From Nocardia australiensis (GTDB lineage Bacteria > Actinomycetota > Actinomycetes > Mycobacteriales > Mycobacteriaceae): DNA of 64,000 nucleotides. Below are positions 22,444 to 31,007 of the stretch, piece after piece. The translations under genes were made by a program, and so were the position numbers. The notes under the pieces are model-generated. The model was not told where the DNA came from. It did no database searches and saw only the letters and a program-made list of their open reading frames with translations. Within the stretch, counting starts at the first letter, position 1; the number at the start of each line of letters is the position of its first letter. Location: assembly GCF_020733705.1 (NCBI RefSeq), contig NZ_JAJFZM010000001.1, forward strand, positions 930,001 to 994,000, given 5' to 3'.

Positions 22444-25263
22444 TCACCGCTGCTGTCCTCTCTCGATGAGGTGCCAGATCCGATCCGCCGTCATCGGCAG
22501 CCGGTCCAGTCGTTGCCCGACCGCATCCCGGATAGCGTTCGCGAGAGCGGGTGCGACCGGGTTATAGGGGGATTCGCTCATCGACTTGGCGCCGAGCGGG
22601 CCCAGATCGTCGGCGGTATCGGCGAAGTACACCTCGGTGCGCGGAATGTCGGCGAACTGCGGAATGTGGTAATGCCGCAGCGTCTGCGTGGTCACGATGC
22701 CGTTGTCGGTGCGCATGTCCTCATAGAGCGCGGTCCCGATGGCCTGCGCGGTGCCGCCCTCCACCTGGCCGCGACACTGCACTGGATTGACCACGGTGCC
22801 CGCGTCGACGGCCTGGATCGACCGCAGGATGCGAACCGAGCCGGTATCCGGGTGAATCGCGACACGGAAAGCGTGCACATTGAAGCTGACCGAGCGTGGG
22901 CTGCCGTCGTGCGCGCCGGACGCGGACAATGCGCCACCGGCCAGTAGCTGCGCGGCGTCGAGCACCCGGTCACCGCAGCGGACGCCACCGGCCTCCCATT
23001 CGCCTTCGAGGCCTGTCATTTCGCGTGCCCGGTCGAGCATCTTCGCGCGCAATGCCCGTGCGGCGGCATAGGATGCCTTGCCCGCCACCGTAATTCCGGT
23101 CGAGCCGAACGCACCGGTGTCGTGACCGATGAGATCGGTATCGGATTGCCGGATCACGATCCGGCGCACATCGGCATCGAGCGCGGTGGCGGCGAGCTGG
23201 GCATGCACGGTGGTGGTGCCGTTACCGAATTCCGCAGTGCCGACACCGATCTCGTAGCGCCCGTCGGCCAGCAGGGTCGCCGTGGCGTCTGCACGGTGCC
23301 CACGCGGCGGAATGGTGGCGATCATCGACAGCGCCATGCCCTCGCCCACCCGCCAATCAGGCCCGGGAGCGACGACATCGCCACGCCGCAAAGCCTGTTC
23401 GGCCAGATCCAGGCACTGGTCGAGGCCGTAGCTGCCGATCAGGAGGTCGCCGTCGTCGAGCCGCGCCCCGACGAACGCATCGCCTGGGACGATCACGTTG
23501 CGCCGACGGAACTCGAACGGGTCGATGCCCGAGGCCCGCGCCAGATCGTCGAGCGCCGACTCGATCCCGTAGATGACCTGCCCGAGCCCATAACCACGAA
23601 ACGCTCCGGAGGGAATGTTGTTGGTGTACACCGCTTGTGCTTCGACGCGCTTGTTCGCGCACCGGTACACCTCCACCGATTCGCCGACGCCGTGGAACAT
23701 CACGCCGACACTGTGATTGCCGTAGGCGCCCGCGTCGGCGAGCACCTCGACCGCGAGCGCGGTCAGGATGCCAGCGCCATCAGCGCCGGCCGTCACCGCC
23801 ACCCGCATCGGATGCCTGGTGGTGGCCGCGGTGAACTCGTCGGACCTGGTGAACTCGTACTGCACCGGCCGTCCGGTCCGCAGCACCGCGAGGGCGATCA
23901 GATCCTCCGCCAGCAGCTCCTGTTTGGCTCCGAAACCGCCACCGACCCTAGTCGCGAATACCCGCACCCGCGCACGCGGCAGCTCGTAGAGGTGACATAA
24001 CTCGTCGCGCACCAGGAATGGCACCTGGGTACTGCACCGGATCACCAACCTGTCGCGCTCATCCAGCCACCCGATCCCACCGTGTGTCTCCAGATGCACG
24101 TGCTGCCCGCGCGGCGAATGCCACACCCCGTGCACCACGTGCGCGGCGGCGTCCAGCCCCGCCGCCACATCACCCACCTCGCCGTGCACCTCCGCGACAA
24201 GGTTTCGCGACATATCCGCGATCCGCGCCGAAACCGGCTTCCCTTCATGCAGTTTCGGCGCATCCGGGAGCAACGATTCGGCCGGATCGAATACCGCGTC
24301 GAGCACCTCGTATTCGACTCTCAACGCCCGGCATCCCGCCCGAGCGATATCGAGAGTGTCGGCGACAACAGCCGCCACCCGCTGTCCGACGAACCGCACC
24401 GTCCGGTCCAGCACGAAGGTGTCGTCGGGGTCGTCATCCCGAAACTCATGGCGCGCAGTAGAAAACGCGACATTTGGCGCGTCCGCGTAGGTCAGCACCG
24501 CATGCACCCCGGGCAGCGCTGCGGCGGCGACGGTATCAATCGCAACGATCCGCGCGTGTGGATGCGGACTCGGCAACACCGCGAGATGCAGTGGCGAGGT
24601 AGGCGGAGCAATCGAAGGGTCGCCGCCGGGGTCCAGGTCAGCTGGGCGGACATCGAAGGTGAACGGCTCGGTGCCGGTTACCACCCGAACCCCCGCTGGC
24701 GCGCCGATACCGGCTCCGGCCTGCCCCGACGATGCCGTCGAGACGGGGCAATCGGTCTCGGCGATCGATGGGTCGGCGCGCCTTGGTGCGACCGGGTCGC
24801 TGTCCACATCGAGGTTCGAGGCCGACCCGGTCAATGCGTCGACGATGGCGCGATAGCCTGTGCAGCGGCACAGATTCCCCTTCATCAACTCGGGTATGTC
24901 GGCGGCATTCGGAGCCGTTCGGCTATTTCCGCAGCCGAGACCGGCTGCCGTGACGACCATGCCCGCCGTGCAGAAGCCACATTGAAAACCGGCGGCGTCG
25001 AGGAATTGCTGTTGCACCGGATGCGGGTCGGCGGGGGTGCCGAGGCCCGAGGCCGTAGTGACGACACGGTCGGAGGCTCGGTATGCCGGAATTATGCAGG
25101 AGTGCACGGTATTCCCGTCGAGTTGTACCGAGCAAGCGCCACAGTCACCGGCGTCGCAGCCCTTCTTCACGGCTAGGTGACCGTGCTCGCGTAACAGAGT
25201 GCGCAAACACTGACCGGGACGCGGATCGGCTTGCACTTCTTCGCCGTCTACCTCGAATTTCAT
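22444..25263 (-). CDS. xanthine dehydrogenase, fused [2Fe-2S] and molybdopterin-binding subunits
   Basis: About 939 residues. Residues 1-160 form the iron-sulphur domain: plant-type cluster ligands in KKGCDAGDCGACSVQLDG and the second cluster in FQCGFCTAGM and NLCRCTGYRAI. A linker of about 60 residues rich in Pro/Asp leads to the molybdopterin part, with VGGGFGAKQELL, GAFRGYGLGQ, GAFGSTG and the C-terminal catalytic Glu region KSMSESPYNP. With the FAD subunit upstream it would oxidise hypoxanthine and xanthine to urate. ATG 25263 overlaps the FAD-subunit stop (ATGA); ATG 25269 is an alternative. Fusing these two parts while FAD stays separate is an uncommon order. Confidence 0.88.
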   Translation of the reverse strand: MKFEVDGEEVQADPRPGQCLRTLLREHGHLAVKKGCDAGDCGACSVQLDGNTVHSCIIPAYRASDRVVTTASGLGTPADPHPVQQQFLDAAGFQCGFCTAGMVVTAAGLGCGNSRTAPNAADIPELMKGNLCRCTGYRAIVDALTGSASNLDVDSDPVAPRRADPSIAETDCPVSTASSGQAGAGIGAPAGVRVVTGTEPFTFDVRPADLDPGGDPSIAPPTSPLHLAVLPSPHPHARIVAIDTVAAAALPGVHAVLTYADAPNVAFSTARHEFRDDDPDDTFVLDRTVRFVGQRVAAVVADTLDIARAGCRALRVEYEVLDAVFDPAESLLPDAPKLHEGKPVSARIADMSRNLVAEVHGEVGDVAAGLDAAAHVVHGVWHSPRGQHVHLETHGGIGWLDERDRLVIRCSTQVPFLVRDELCHLYELPRARVRVFATRVGGGFGAKQELLAEDLIALAVLRTGRPVQYEFTRSDEFTAATTRHPMRVAVTAGADGAGILTALAVEVLADAGAYGNHSVGVMFHGVGESVEVYRCANKRVEAQAVYTNNIPSGAFRGYGLGQVIYGIESALDDLARASGIDPFEFRRRNVIVPGDAFVGARLDDGDLLIGSYGLDQCLDLAEQALRRGDVVAPGPDWRVGEGMALSMIATIPPRGHRADATATLLADGRYEIGVGTAEFGNGTTTVHAQLAATALDADVRRIVIRQSDTDLIGHDTGAFGSTGITVAGKASYAAARALRAKMLDRAREMTGLEGEWEAGGVRCGDRVLDAAQLLAGGALSASGAHDGSPRSVSFNVHAFRVAIHPDTGSVRILRSIQAVDAGTVVNPVQCRGQVEGGTAQAIGTALYEDMRTDNGIVTTQTLRHYHIPQFADIPRTEVYFADTADDLGPLGAKSMSESPYNPVAPALANAIRDAVGQRLDRLPMTADRIWHLIERGQQR

Positions 25264-26117
25264 TGCCATTCACCGGCTTCGACTCGCAACTCGGCCGCCA
25301 CCTGCGCGGCAAGCCTGCCCGCGACGTGGCGGCGCCAGTCGGGTGCGCCGTGCGGGTCGTCGAACCACAGTGTCGGATCTATCGCATCGATCGACGCCAG
25401 TACCTCGGCGGTGCCGGGCGGCTGGGCATAGTCCAAAACGACCGGTTTGGTGGTCGCGGCACTGACGGTGAGCGCGCACCGACGATCCGGCTCGCGACGC
25501 CCCATCACCACCGCGCCGGAGCGACCGAGCGGCGCTAGTGCGATTTTGCGGAAAGCCGTGCGCGAGAGCAGGCTTCGCGCCGGGACGGTGATAGATCGAA
25601 GCACTTCACCGGTGTTCAAAGCATTGGATCCCGGGCCGAACACGAACTTCTGCAATGGAATCCGGCGTTCTGATCCGCCAGGGGTCCACACCGAGGCAAC
25701 GCCGTCGAGCGCGATCAGCGAGGCGAGCACGGCTCCGGCGGGCAGCGACAGACACACGTTCCCGCCGACCGTCGCGCTCCGCCAGATCTTGTGTGAGGCG
25801 ACCAAAGCCCGGCACGCCCGCGCGAACAATGCCGTACCCGGCCAGTCCGCCCGCAAAACCTCCGCCCCCAACTCCCGCCCCGGCACCGAACCAGCGAACT
25901 CCGCCAGTGTGCAGGTCGCCGCGATCTCCAAGCCGTCGCGCACTTCGGTCAGCGCGGGCCAACCGAGCGCCGTGATGTCGACCAATCGCTCCAACCGCTC
26001 CTGCGGCTCGGAAAACAAGAAGGTCCCTCCGGCGAGCACCGCGCACGAACCACCCAATACCCCCAGGTCAGCACGCTCCCGCGCCACCACAACCTCCCGG
26101 ATCGTATCCAGGTCCAC
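25260..26117 (-). CDS. xanthine dehydrogenase FAD-binding subunit
   Basis: A 285-residue protein of the CoxM/XdhB type. FAD-binding loops are visible as VLAGGTFLFSEPQ (pyrophosphate loop) and IWRSATVGGNVCLSLPAG. The CO-dehydrogenase flavoprotein C-terminal domain follows (VPARSLLSRTAFRKIALAPLG). It passes electrons from the Fe-S clusters of the co-encoded subunit to NAD+. GTG 26117 start; the downstream subunit starts inside its stop, so they are made in equal amounts. A 9-bp inverted repeat lies 53 bases upstream. Confidence 0.88.
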   Translation of the reverse strand: MDLDTIREVVVARERADLGVLGGSCAVLAGGTFLFSEPQERLERLVDITALGWPALTEVRDGLEIAATCTLAEFAGSVPGRELGAEVLRADWPGTALFARACRALVASHKIWRSATVGGNVCLSLPAGAVLASLIALDGVASVWTPGGSERRIPLQKFVFGPGSNALNTGEVLRSITVPARSLLSRTAFRKIALAPLGRSGAVVMGRREPDRRCALTVSAATTKPVVLDYAQPPGTAEVLASIDAIDPTLWFDDPHGAPDWRRHVAGRLAAQVAAELRVEAGEWQ

Positions 26118-26169
26118 AACTCACCTCGCTCCACTACCTCTGCCGCCACAGTAGAAGCCAAGAGTTGCC

Positions 26170-26200
26170 GCAATGTTGCGCGACACCTACCCAACATTGC
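26170..26200. promoter_or_regulatory. inverted repeat upstream of the xanthine dehydrogenase operon
   Basis: GCAATGTTG (26170-26178) and CAACATTGC (26192-26200) are perfect inverted copies with a 13-base spacer, so centres are 22 bases apart, about two helical turns. Position just upstream of the FAD-subunit start suggests an operator for a dimeric regulator. The regulator is not identified. Confidence 0.5.
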
Positions 26201-26721
26201 TCCCCCATTACCGCCCTGCCAACCCCAAAACCCGCTCGAGTCGCCCATCGCCGCAACACCACGCTCGGGCCAGTAGGGCCCCGCGGGCATGCGGACCGCG
26301 GCATGATTCGCTTCCTTATCCCCAGCCCACACATATCGACAAAGCCGGTCCGAGATTCGGCGTCCAGCGCCGTTCGGTCCACTATCCGACCATGTCGACT
26401 TCAAACCATGGTCAATCCGAATATCGACCACGAATTCCGACTTGACTGATTACAGATCTCAACTCGACCAACCCATACCCCGGCTGGCAGCCTGTGGGCT
26501 ACTTACGCCACGAGATACGCACTGGCACAACAGGTCCCGACTTCAACGAACTCACTGTCGCAATGTCGCCACGCTCCGACCGGTCGACGTGTACACTCCC
26601 TTCGAATAAGAGAGGGGGAGTTTAGTGTGCTTTCATAGCCACAAGTTCCAGCACTGTCTTGGTGATGGGCAAGTGATAGTTCGAACCACGGTCATTCCGG
26701 CTGGAGCGCCACGGGGGCGGC
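26201..26721. other. non-coding, increasingly A/T-rich gap
   Basis: No open frame here has protein-like character on either strand. Base composition becomes noticeably more A/T-rich from about 26380 on, marking the left edge of an island that extends to about 28300. No tRNA or long repeats were recognised. Confidence 0.5.
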
Positions 26722-26917
26722 GTGGCCAACTTCAAGGTTGACCCGGCCAGTCTTGCCGGATTCAAATTGGATCTGCAGGACCTGGGAACAAACTTTTCAT
26801 CGAACGCCTCCCGTTTACTGTCCGGGGTGGCCCTTCCCGGGTGAGTTCGAAATTCCAGACAACATCGTAGTGGACTTGGGTGTTACAAAGTATGGATTCG
26901 GAAATAATGTGTGGTGA
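26722..26917 (+). pseudogene. possible frameshifted type VII secretion substrate-like gene
   Basis: From GTG 26722, after a G-rich ribosome binding site, the frame reads MANFKVDPASLAGFKLDLQDL and stops at TGA 26842. This opening resembles the N-terminus of actinobacterial ESX-type helical proteins (M-A-x-F-x-V-D-P-x-x-L). A second frame starting at 26840 continues with GEFEIPDNIVVDLG to a TGA at 26917, and one base change in length would join the two. It may be a broken small secreted-protein gene or a 40-residue peptide gene. It precedes the unknown protein at 27014. Confidence 0.4.
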
Positions 26918-27013
26918 AAGGAAAGCATTGATTCAGCCACGTGACCCGCTAATTTCGATTGGTCACTCGATATTTGCATTCGGTCGCACCACAGCGATGG
27001 CCGGAAGGATCTG

Positions 27014-27757
27014 ATGGCACCGCAAATCCCTGGCATGCCAATGCCATTGCCGCCTACAGACCCCGGGGCAGGTAAGCACAATTCGCAACCGTGGTATAGC
27101 CGTGCTGATGACATAGCATTCGCGAAAGTAGCGCTCGCTGCGGCACTGGCCGCAGATGTTAAAGGACTGACCCATGCATCAGCTCATTTGCGCCACTATC
27201 TCAGTAACACCGGTAAGGACCTCGAGCTCGATCCGGATCAGATCCAGCAAGACGATCCCAAACTGAAACAGCTCGTCGACTACATCGTCACTGGGGCCGT
27301 CCGGGTCACCGCTAGCGACACCGGCAACTATGATAAGACGATTCAGTTCCAGTTGCCCTGGAGTTGGGACCACACATTTGACAAAGATGATAAGCGGGAC
27401 TGGTTCTTGGCGATAGGCTCAGTGCACGTCACCGCCTGTGGAGCAGTCACAGTTCATAAACCGGATACCGAAGGCGCACAACCACGTGTCTCCGTTTATT
27501 TTCAGTTTCACCTATTCGACCGCTACAACTGGGATGGAACGAACAAAAATGATACAAAGAAAACCGAAATTCTCGGAATCGAGGTAGGTGATGTCCAGCT
27601 AGGCGGATTACACACGGCCGGAGTGGCGAAGGAATTCAACATGATCGGTTCATCAGTAATCAAGCTCTACGAGGGGGTTGTGTCCACCAGTGGTTTTATC
27701 GACCTGCCAACCGGACCCGAAAGCCGCAAAGACACCCATACTGATCCGACCCGGTGA
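27014..27757 (+). CDS. unknown protein, candidate type VII-associated effector domain
   Basis: A 247-residue protein without signal peptide or membrane segment. The N-terminus is Pro-rich (GMPMPLPPTDPG). The middle has LSNTGKDLELDPDQI, and the second half is beta-rich with DWFLAIGSVHVTACGAVTV, VYFQFHLFDRYNWDG and a terminal LHTAGVAKEFNMIG motif. I recall similar DRYNWD-containing domains at the C-termini of large actinobacterial WXG/polymorphic-toxin-like proteins, but no enzymatic motif is evident. Codon use is more A/T-tolerant (AAA, AAT, ATA, TTT) than in neighbours, suggesting transfer. The next gene, a lipoprotein, overlaps its 3' end. The effector role is inference. Confidence 0.5.
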   Translation: MAPQIPGMPMPLPPTDPGAGKHNSQPWYSRADDIAFAKVALAAALAADVKGLTHASAHLRHYLSNTGKDLELDPDQIQQDDPKLKQLVDYIVTGAVRVTASDTGNYDKTIQFQLPWSWDHTFDKDDKRDWFLAIGSVHVTACGAVTVHKPDTEGAQPRVSVYFQFHLFDRYNWDGTNKNDTKKTEILGIEVGDVQLGGLHTAGVAKEFNMIGSSVIKLYEGVVSTSGFIDLPTGPESRKDTHTDPTR

Positions 27758-28259
27758 GGTTCCTTCGATAAGGGGTCCCCGGTGGGCACTACTTGCCCTA
27801 ATGGTCTGCATCCTTGTTGCAGTGTCGCTGGTCAGTACCGGATGCGACAGCGCCATCGATCGCGCTATACCGGCACCGCAAACCGAGACCTCGACCAGTC
27901 CAGAGCTGGTAAAAGAAGCAACCGAGTTCGGTGGGTGGGTGCTCCCGGAGAACGCGAAGATTCTCCTCGTAAGGAAGGAGATCGTACGCGACACAGATTA
28001 TCTAATGGCTGTGGAGATGTCTCCCGCCAACTTGGCTTGGATGCTGGAGAAGTCTGGATTCACTGCCGCTTTCATGAGGTGGTCCCCGACACCCGCCGAT
28101 ACGACGATCGCTGGACCCGATCTAGCATCGTCGCCGAATGTTCAGTTGGCCCAGGACGTGTTTCAATCACCTGAGGGAGTAGGGATGTTCCGCAATGTCC
28201 TTGTCGACGAACGCAATGCGGAAACTCGTATAGCCCACATCGCGTTTCGTCAGGCCTAA
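27690..28259 (+). CDS. putative lipoprotein overlapping the unknown protein
   Basis: The C-terminal part is one hydrophobic segment (WALLALMVCILVAVSLVSTGCDS) with a lipobox-like VSTGC, followed by about 140 residues of soluble domain with GGWVLPENAKILLVRKE and FQSPEGVGMFRNVLVD. No strong start is visible: GTG 27690 is shown, but that would leave about 40 residues before the hydrophobic segment, and an unusual start nearer 27738 is possible. It overlaps the preceding gene by 68 bases or fewer. Effector/lipoprotein pairs often encode a toxin and its envelope immunity protein; this is inference only. Confidence 0.5.
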   Translation: MVLSTCQPDPKAAKTPILIRPGEVPSIRGPRWALLALMVCILVAVSLVSTGCDSAIDRAIPAPQTETSTSPELVKEATEFGGWVLPENAKILLVRKEIVRDTDYLMAVEMSPANLAWMLEKSGFTAAFMRWSPTPADTTIAGPDLASSPNVQLAQDVFQSPEGVGMFRNVLVDERNAETRIAHIAFRQA

Positions 28260-28411
28260 AGCCATATTTCCCAAAGCACTATCGATCTGGACGATCGAAG
28301 CCCGGCCAGCTGTGACGCGCGACTACCGTTGATCGAGTCGATCGTGAAGCGGGCGGACCTCACCTGATCTGAGCGAGGTACGCCGCCGAGTACACGTTTC
28401 GAGCAATGATG

Positions 28412-29785
28412 CTATTGGGCTTTCGCGACCAGTTGAGCCTGCGCTCGGGCCACCTGGGTCGCGACTGTCGGCTCGTCGACGGTACGGACCTCACCGTCGC
28501 GCACCACTTCGCGGCCGTTCACTATCAACGCGGACAGTGGGGGCGCGGAGCCGAGGATCAGCGCGGCTATCGGATCGTCTATTCCGGCGTGGGCGGGGGT
28601 GTCGAGTCGCCATAGCGCTAGATCGGCTAGCTTGCCGGGTTCGATCGAGCCGATCTCGGTGTCGCGGCCGAGTACGCGCGCGCCACCAATTGTGGCTAGT
28701 GCCAATGCGGTTCGCACGCTCAGCGAGCGTGGACCGCCGTTGGCCCTGGCATACAGCAGCGCGTTGCGCGGTTCCTCGATCATCGAGCTGGATTCGTTGC
28801 TGGCCGCGCCGTCCACGCCGAGCCCGACGACCGCGCCCGCGGCTACGAGGTCGGCGGTGCGGGCTATTCCGGCTCCGAGGCGGCCGTTCGAGGTCGGGCA
28901 ATGCGCGATGCCGGTACCGGATTCGGCGATTGCGGCTACCGCCGCGTCGTCGAGGTGCACAGCGTGGGCAAACCAGACATCGGGGCCGATCCAGCCGAGT
29001 TGTTCCATGTATTCGGCGGGTGTGCAATCGAATTGGGCAGCGCAGAATTCTTGTTCGTCGATGGTTTCGGCGAGGTGGGTGTGCAGGCGAACACCGGATT
29101 CCCGGGCCAGTGCGGCCGATTCGCGCATCAGGTCCGCGGTCACCGAGAACGGTGAGCATGGCGCGAGGGCGATTCGCAGCATCGAGTCGAACGATGGATC
29201 GTGCCAGCGTGTGATCGCGTCCGCGCTTGCGGCAAGCACGACATCCAGCGGTTCGACCACGTCGTCGGGCGGTAGACCACCCGAACTCGCCCCCAGATCC
29301 ATCGAGCCGCGACACGGATGGAATCGCAGACCCACCGTTACGGCGGCCTCGATCTCCCCCGCGAGCAGGTCACCGCCGGCGCGCGGGAAGACATAGTGAT
29401 GATCGGTTGTGGTGGTGCAGCCGGTACGAGCGAGTGCCGCGAGTGCCCCGGTGGCCGCCACCCGCACCGCTTGCTCATCGATACCGGCCCAGATCGGATA
29501 CAACGTGGTGAGCCATTCGAACAGCGTGTTGTCCGCCGCGAAGCCGCGCGTAATCCATTGGTAGAGATGGTGATGGGTGTTCACCAGGCCGGGCGTCAAC
29601 AGGCAACCGGTGCCATCGATGCGCGCCACCGCCGACCCGAATTCGGGCGGGTCGCCCGCGCCGACCGCACCGATCCGGTTGCCGTGCACTGTCACATAGC
29701 CGCGACGGAACTCGGTGCCCGCAGCATCGACGGTCGCCACGGCACAACCGTCGATTACGAGCGTCGGCCCGGTCACGGCAGCCAT
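28412..29785 (-). CDS. 8-oxoguanine deaminase (amidohydrolase family)
   Basis: A 457-residue metal-dependent amidohydrolase. Metal ligands are visible in NTHHHLYQW, RLHTHLAET, FAHAVHLDD and the Asp of GLGVDGAASNES. ALARTGCTTTTDHHYVFP and the long C-terminal beta-sandwich part (IEPGKLADLALW) fit guanine/8-oxoguanine deaminases. These convert 8-oxoguanine to urate, or guanine to xanthine. The gene overlaps the 3' end of the uricase gene by 13 bases, which favours 8-oxoguanine to urate feeding directly into uricase. ATG 29785 is preferred over the longer open frame to 30103. Confidence 0.82.
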   Translation of the reverse strand: MAAVTGPTLVIDGCAVATVDAAGTEFRRGYVTVHGNRIGAVGAGDPPEFGSAVARIDGTGCLLTPGLVNTHHHLYQWITRGFAADNTLFEWLTTLYPIWAGIDEQAVRVAATGALAALARTGCTTTTDHHYVFPRAGGDLLAGEIEAAVTVGLRFHPCRGSMDLGASSGGLPPDDVVEPLDVVLAASADAITRWHDPSFDSMLRIALAPCSPFSVTADLMRESAALARESGVRLHTHLAETIDEQEFCAAQFDCTPAEYMEQLGWIGPDVWFAHAVHLDDAAVAAIAESGTGIAHCPTSNGRLGAGIARTADLVAAGAVVGLGVDGAASNESSSMIEEPRNALLYARANGGPRSLSVRTALALATIGGARVLGRDTEIGSIEPGKLADLALWRLDTPAHAGIDDPIAALILGSAPPLSALIVNGREVVRDGEVRTVDEPTVATQVARAQAQLVAKAQ

Positions 29786-30678
29786 GCGGGCCCCGACTCC
29801 GGTGCGTCCTCGCGCGCGACCGTCGCGTGGATCAACCCGTAGGGCCGGTCGTCGGCGTGGAACACCTCGCCGTGGTTCTCGATCCCGAATCGGCCGAGGT
29901 CGTAGTCGAAGTGGTGTTTGTTCGGGGCGGCCAGCCGGATCTCCGCGAGCACGGGATAAGCCGCCAGCGCGGCGGTCGCCATCGCGAACAGCGTCTGCTG
30001 CAATGCCTTCGAATGCAGTGTCGCGAAGGTCTCCACCAGCTCGGCCCGGACACCGGCGTACACCTCGTCCCAATCCACGCCCGTGGTCGCCGCGAAACGC
30101 CACTGCACCACGAGCGAGGTCGCCAGCATCCGGTCGAGCGTCGGCTCGAGCGTGGTGAAGTCGTCGATGAGGAAGTCGACGAATTGGGAGCCGGTCGATT
30201 TCAGGATCACCAGATCCTGTACACCACCGATCACCCAGGCCCGCTGATCGGCGCCGTTGCCCGCCACCGTCACCGCCGCCGTACGCACCTCCGGCCCCCG
30301 ACGCGTCCAGGTGTGGTCGTGCTCGGCCCCGCCGACCGACACCCGTTGCCAGCCATACTCCTCGACCTCGACCCGCGCGCTGTGTACCGGCTCTGTCTCA
30401 TTGACGAAATGCGCCGCCAACGCCAGCGCGTATTCCTCGATGGTCTGCACCCCGGGCTTTTTCGCGAACGCGTACGCGGTGTGCTTCTGGGTGTCGGTGG
30501 GCAGCACCTTGGTCTGGTCGCCGCCGATGTAGGCGTCGGCGAAATCGCCTCGCAGCACGGTGGAGACATTCAGGTCGCGGATCTCGTGTCGCGCGTTGTC
30601 CCGATAGATCCGCACGACCCGGTTCTCGGCCTTGCCGTATCGGTTGTCCGACAGCACGATCGGCCCGGTCAGTTCCAT
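29773..30678 (-). CDS. urate oxidase (uricase)
   Basis: A 301-residue enzyme oxidising urate to 5-hydroxyisourate with O2. Family markers are SDNRYGKAENRVVRI with the catalytic Lys, LPTDTQKHTAYAFAKK with the catalytic Thr, TGSQFVDFLIDDFTTL, RFAATTGVDWDEVYAGV, and the C-terminal PNKHHFDYDLGRFGIEN. ATG 30678 is the first start matching the family; open sequence upstream belongs to other frames. It is the third gene of a tight operon after OHCU decarboxylase and 5-hydroxyisourate hydrolase. Confidence 0.95.
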   Translation of the reverse strand: MELTGPIVLSDNRYGKAENRVVRIYRDNARHEIRDLNVSTVLRGDFADAYIGGDQTKVLPTDTQKHTAYAFAKKPGVQTIEEYALALAAHFVNETEPVHSARVEVEEYGWQRVSVGGAEHDHTWTRRGPEVRTAAVTVAGNGADQRAWVIGGVQDLVILKSTGSQFVDFLIDDFTTLEPTLDRMLATSLVVQWRFAATTGVDWDEVYAGVRAELVETFATLHSKALQQTLFAMATAALAAYPVLAEIRLAAPNKHHFDYDLGRFGIENHGEVFHADDRPYGLIHATVAREDAPESGPAWLP

Positions 30679-30686
30679 GAAATGGA

Positions 30687-31007
30687 TCAGCTCCCTCGAT
30701 AGGTGGAAAAGGCGAAGGGCGACAACAACAACGGGATGTGGTAATGCCGATCCTCGGTCACGATGAACGTGATGGAGATTTCGGGATAGAACGATTCGAT
30801 TCGCAACCCGGCGAAATATGCCCCGGTGTCGAACACCAGCCGGTAGGTGCCCGCGACGAGCTCCGCACCGAGCGCGCCGATCCGGCCGTCGGTAGCGGTG
30901 ACACCGGAATCGAGTTCTTCGGGACCGCCGCCGTGCAGCGCCACCGCGATACCCGTCGCGGGCGCGCCGCGCACCGCGTCCAGTACGTGGGTGCTCAGCG
31001 TGCTCAT
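30687..31007 (-). CDS. 5-hydroxyisourate hydrolase (transthyretin-like)
   Basis: A 106-residue protein with the diagnostic N-terminal STHVLD motif, the central H-rich strand (RHYHIPLLLSPF) and the C-terminal YRGS tetrapeptide that separates this enzyme from transthyretin. It opens the ring of 5-hydroxyisourate made by uricase, giving OHCU. ATG 31007 overlaps the stop of the OHCU decarboxylase gene (ATGA), and uricase follows after eight bases. Confidence 0.95.
   Translation of the reverse strand: MSTLSTHVLDAVRGAPATGIAVALHGGGPEELDSGVTATDGRIGALGAELVAGTYRLVFDTGAYFAGLRIESFYPEISITFIVTEDRHYHIPLLLSPFAFSTYRGS

Noticed and set aside
26660..26700. tRNA-like T-loop (GTTCGAACC-type sequence)
   Set aside because: No acceptor, D-arm or anticodon stems can be paired around it.
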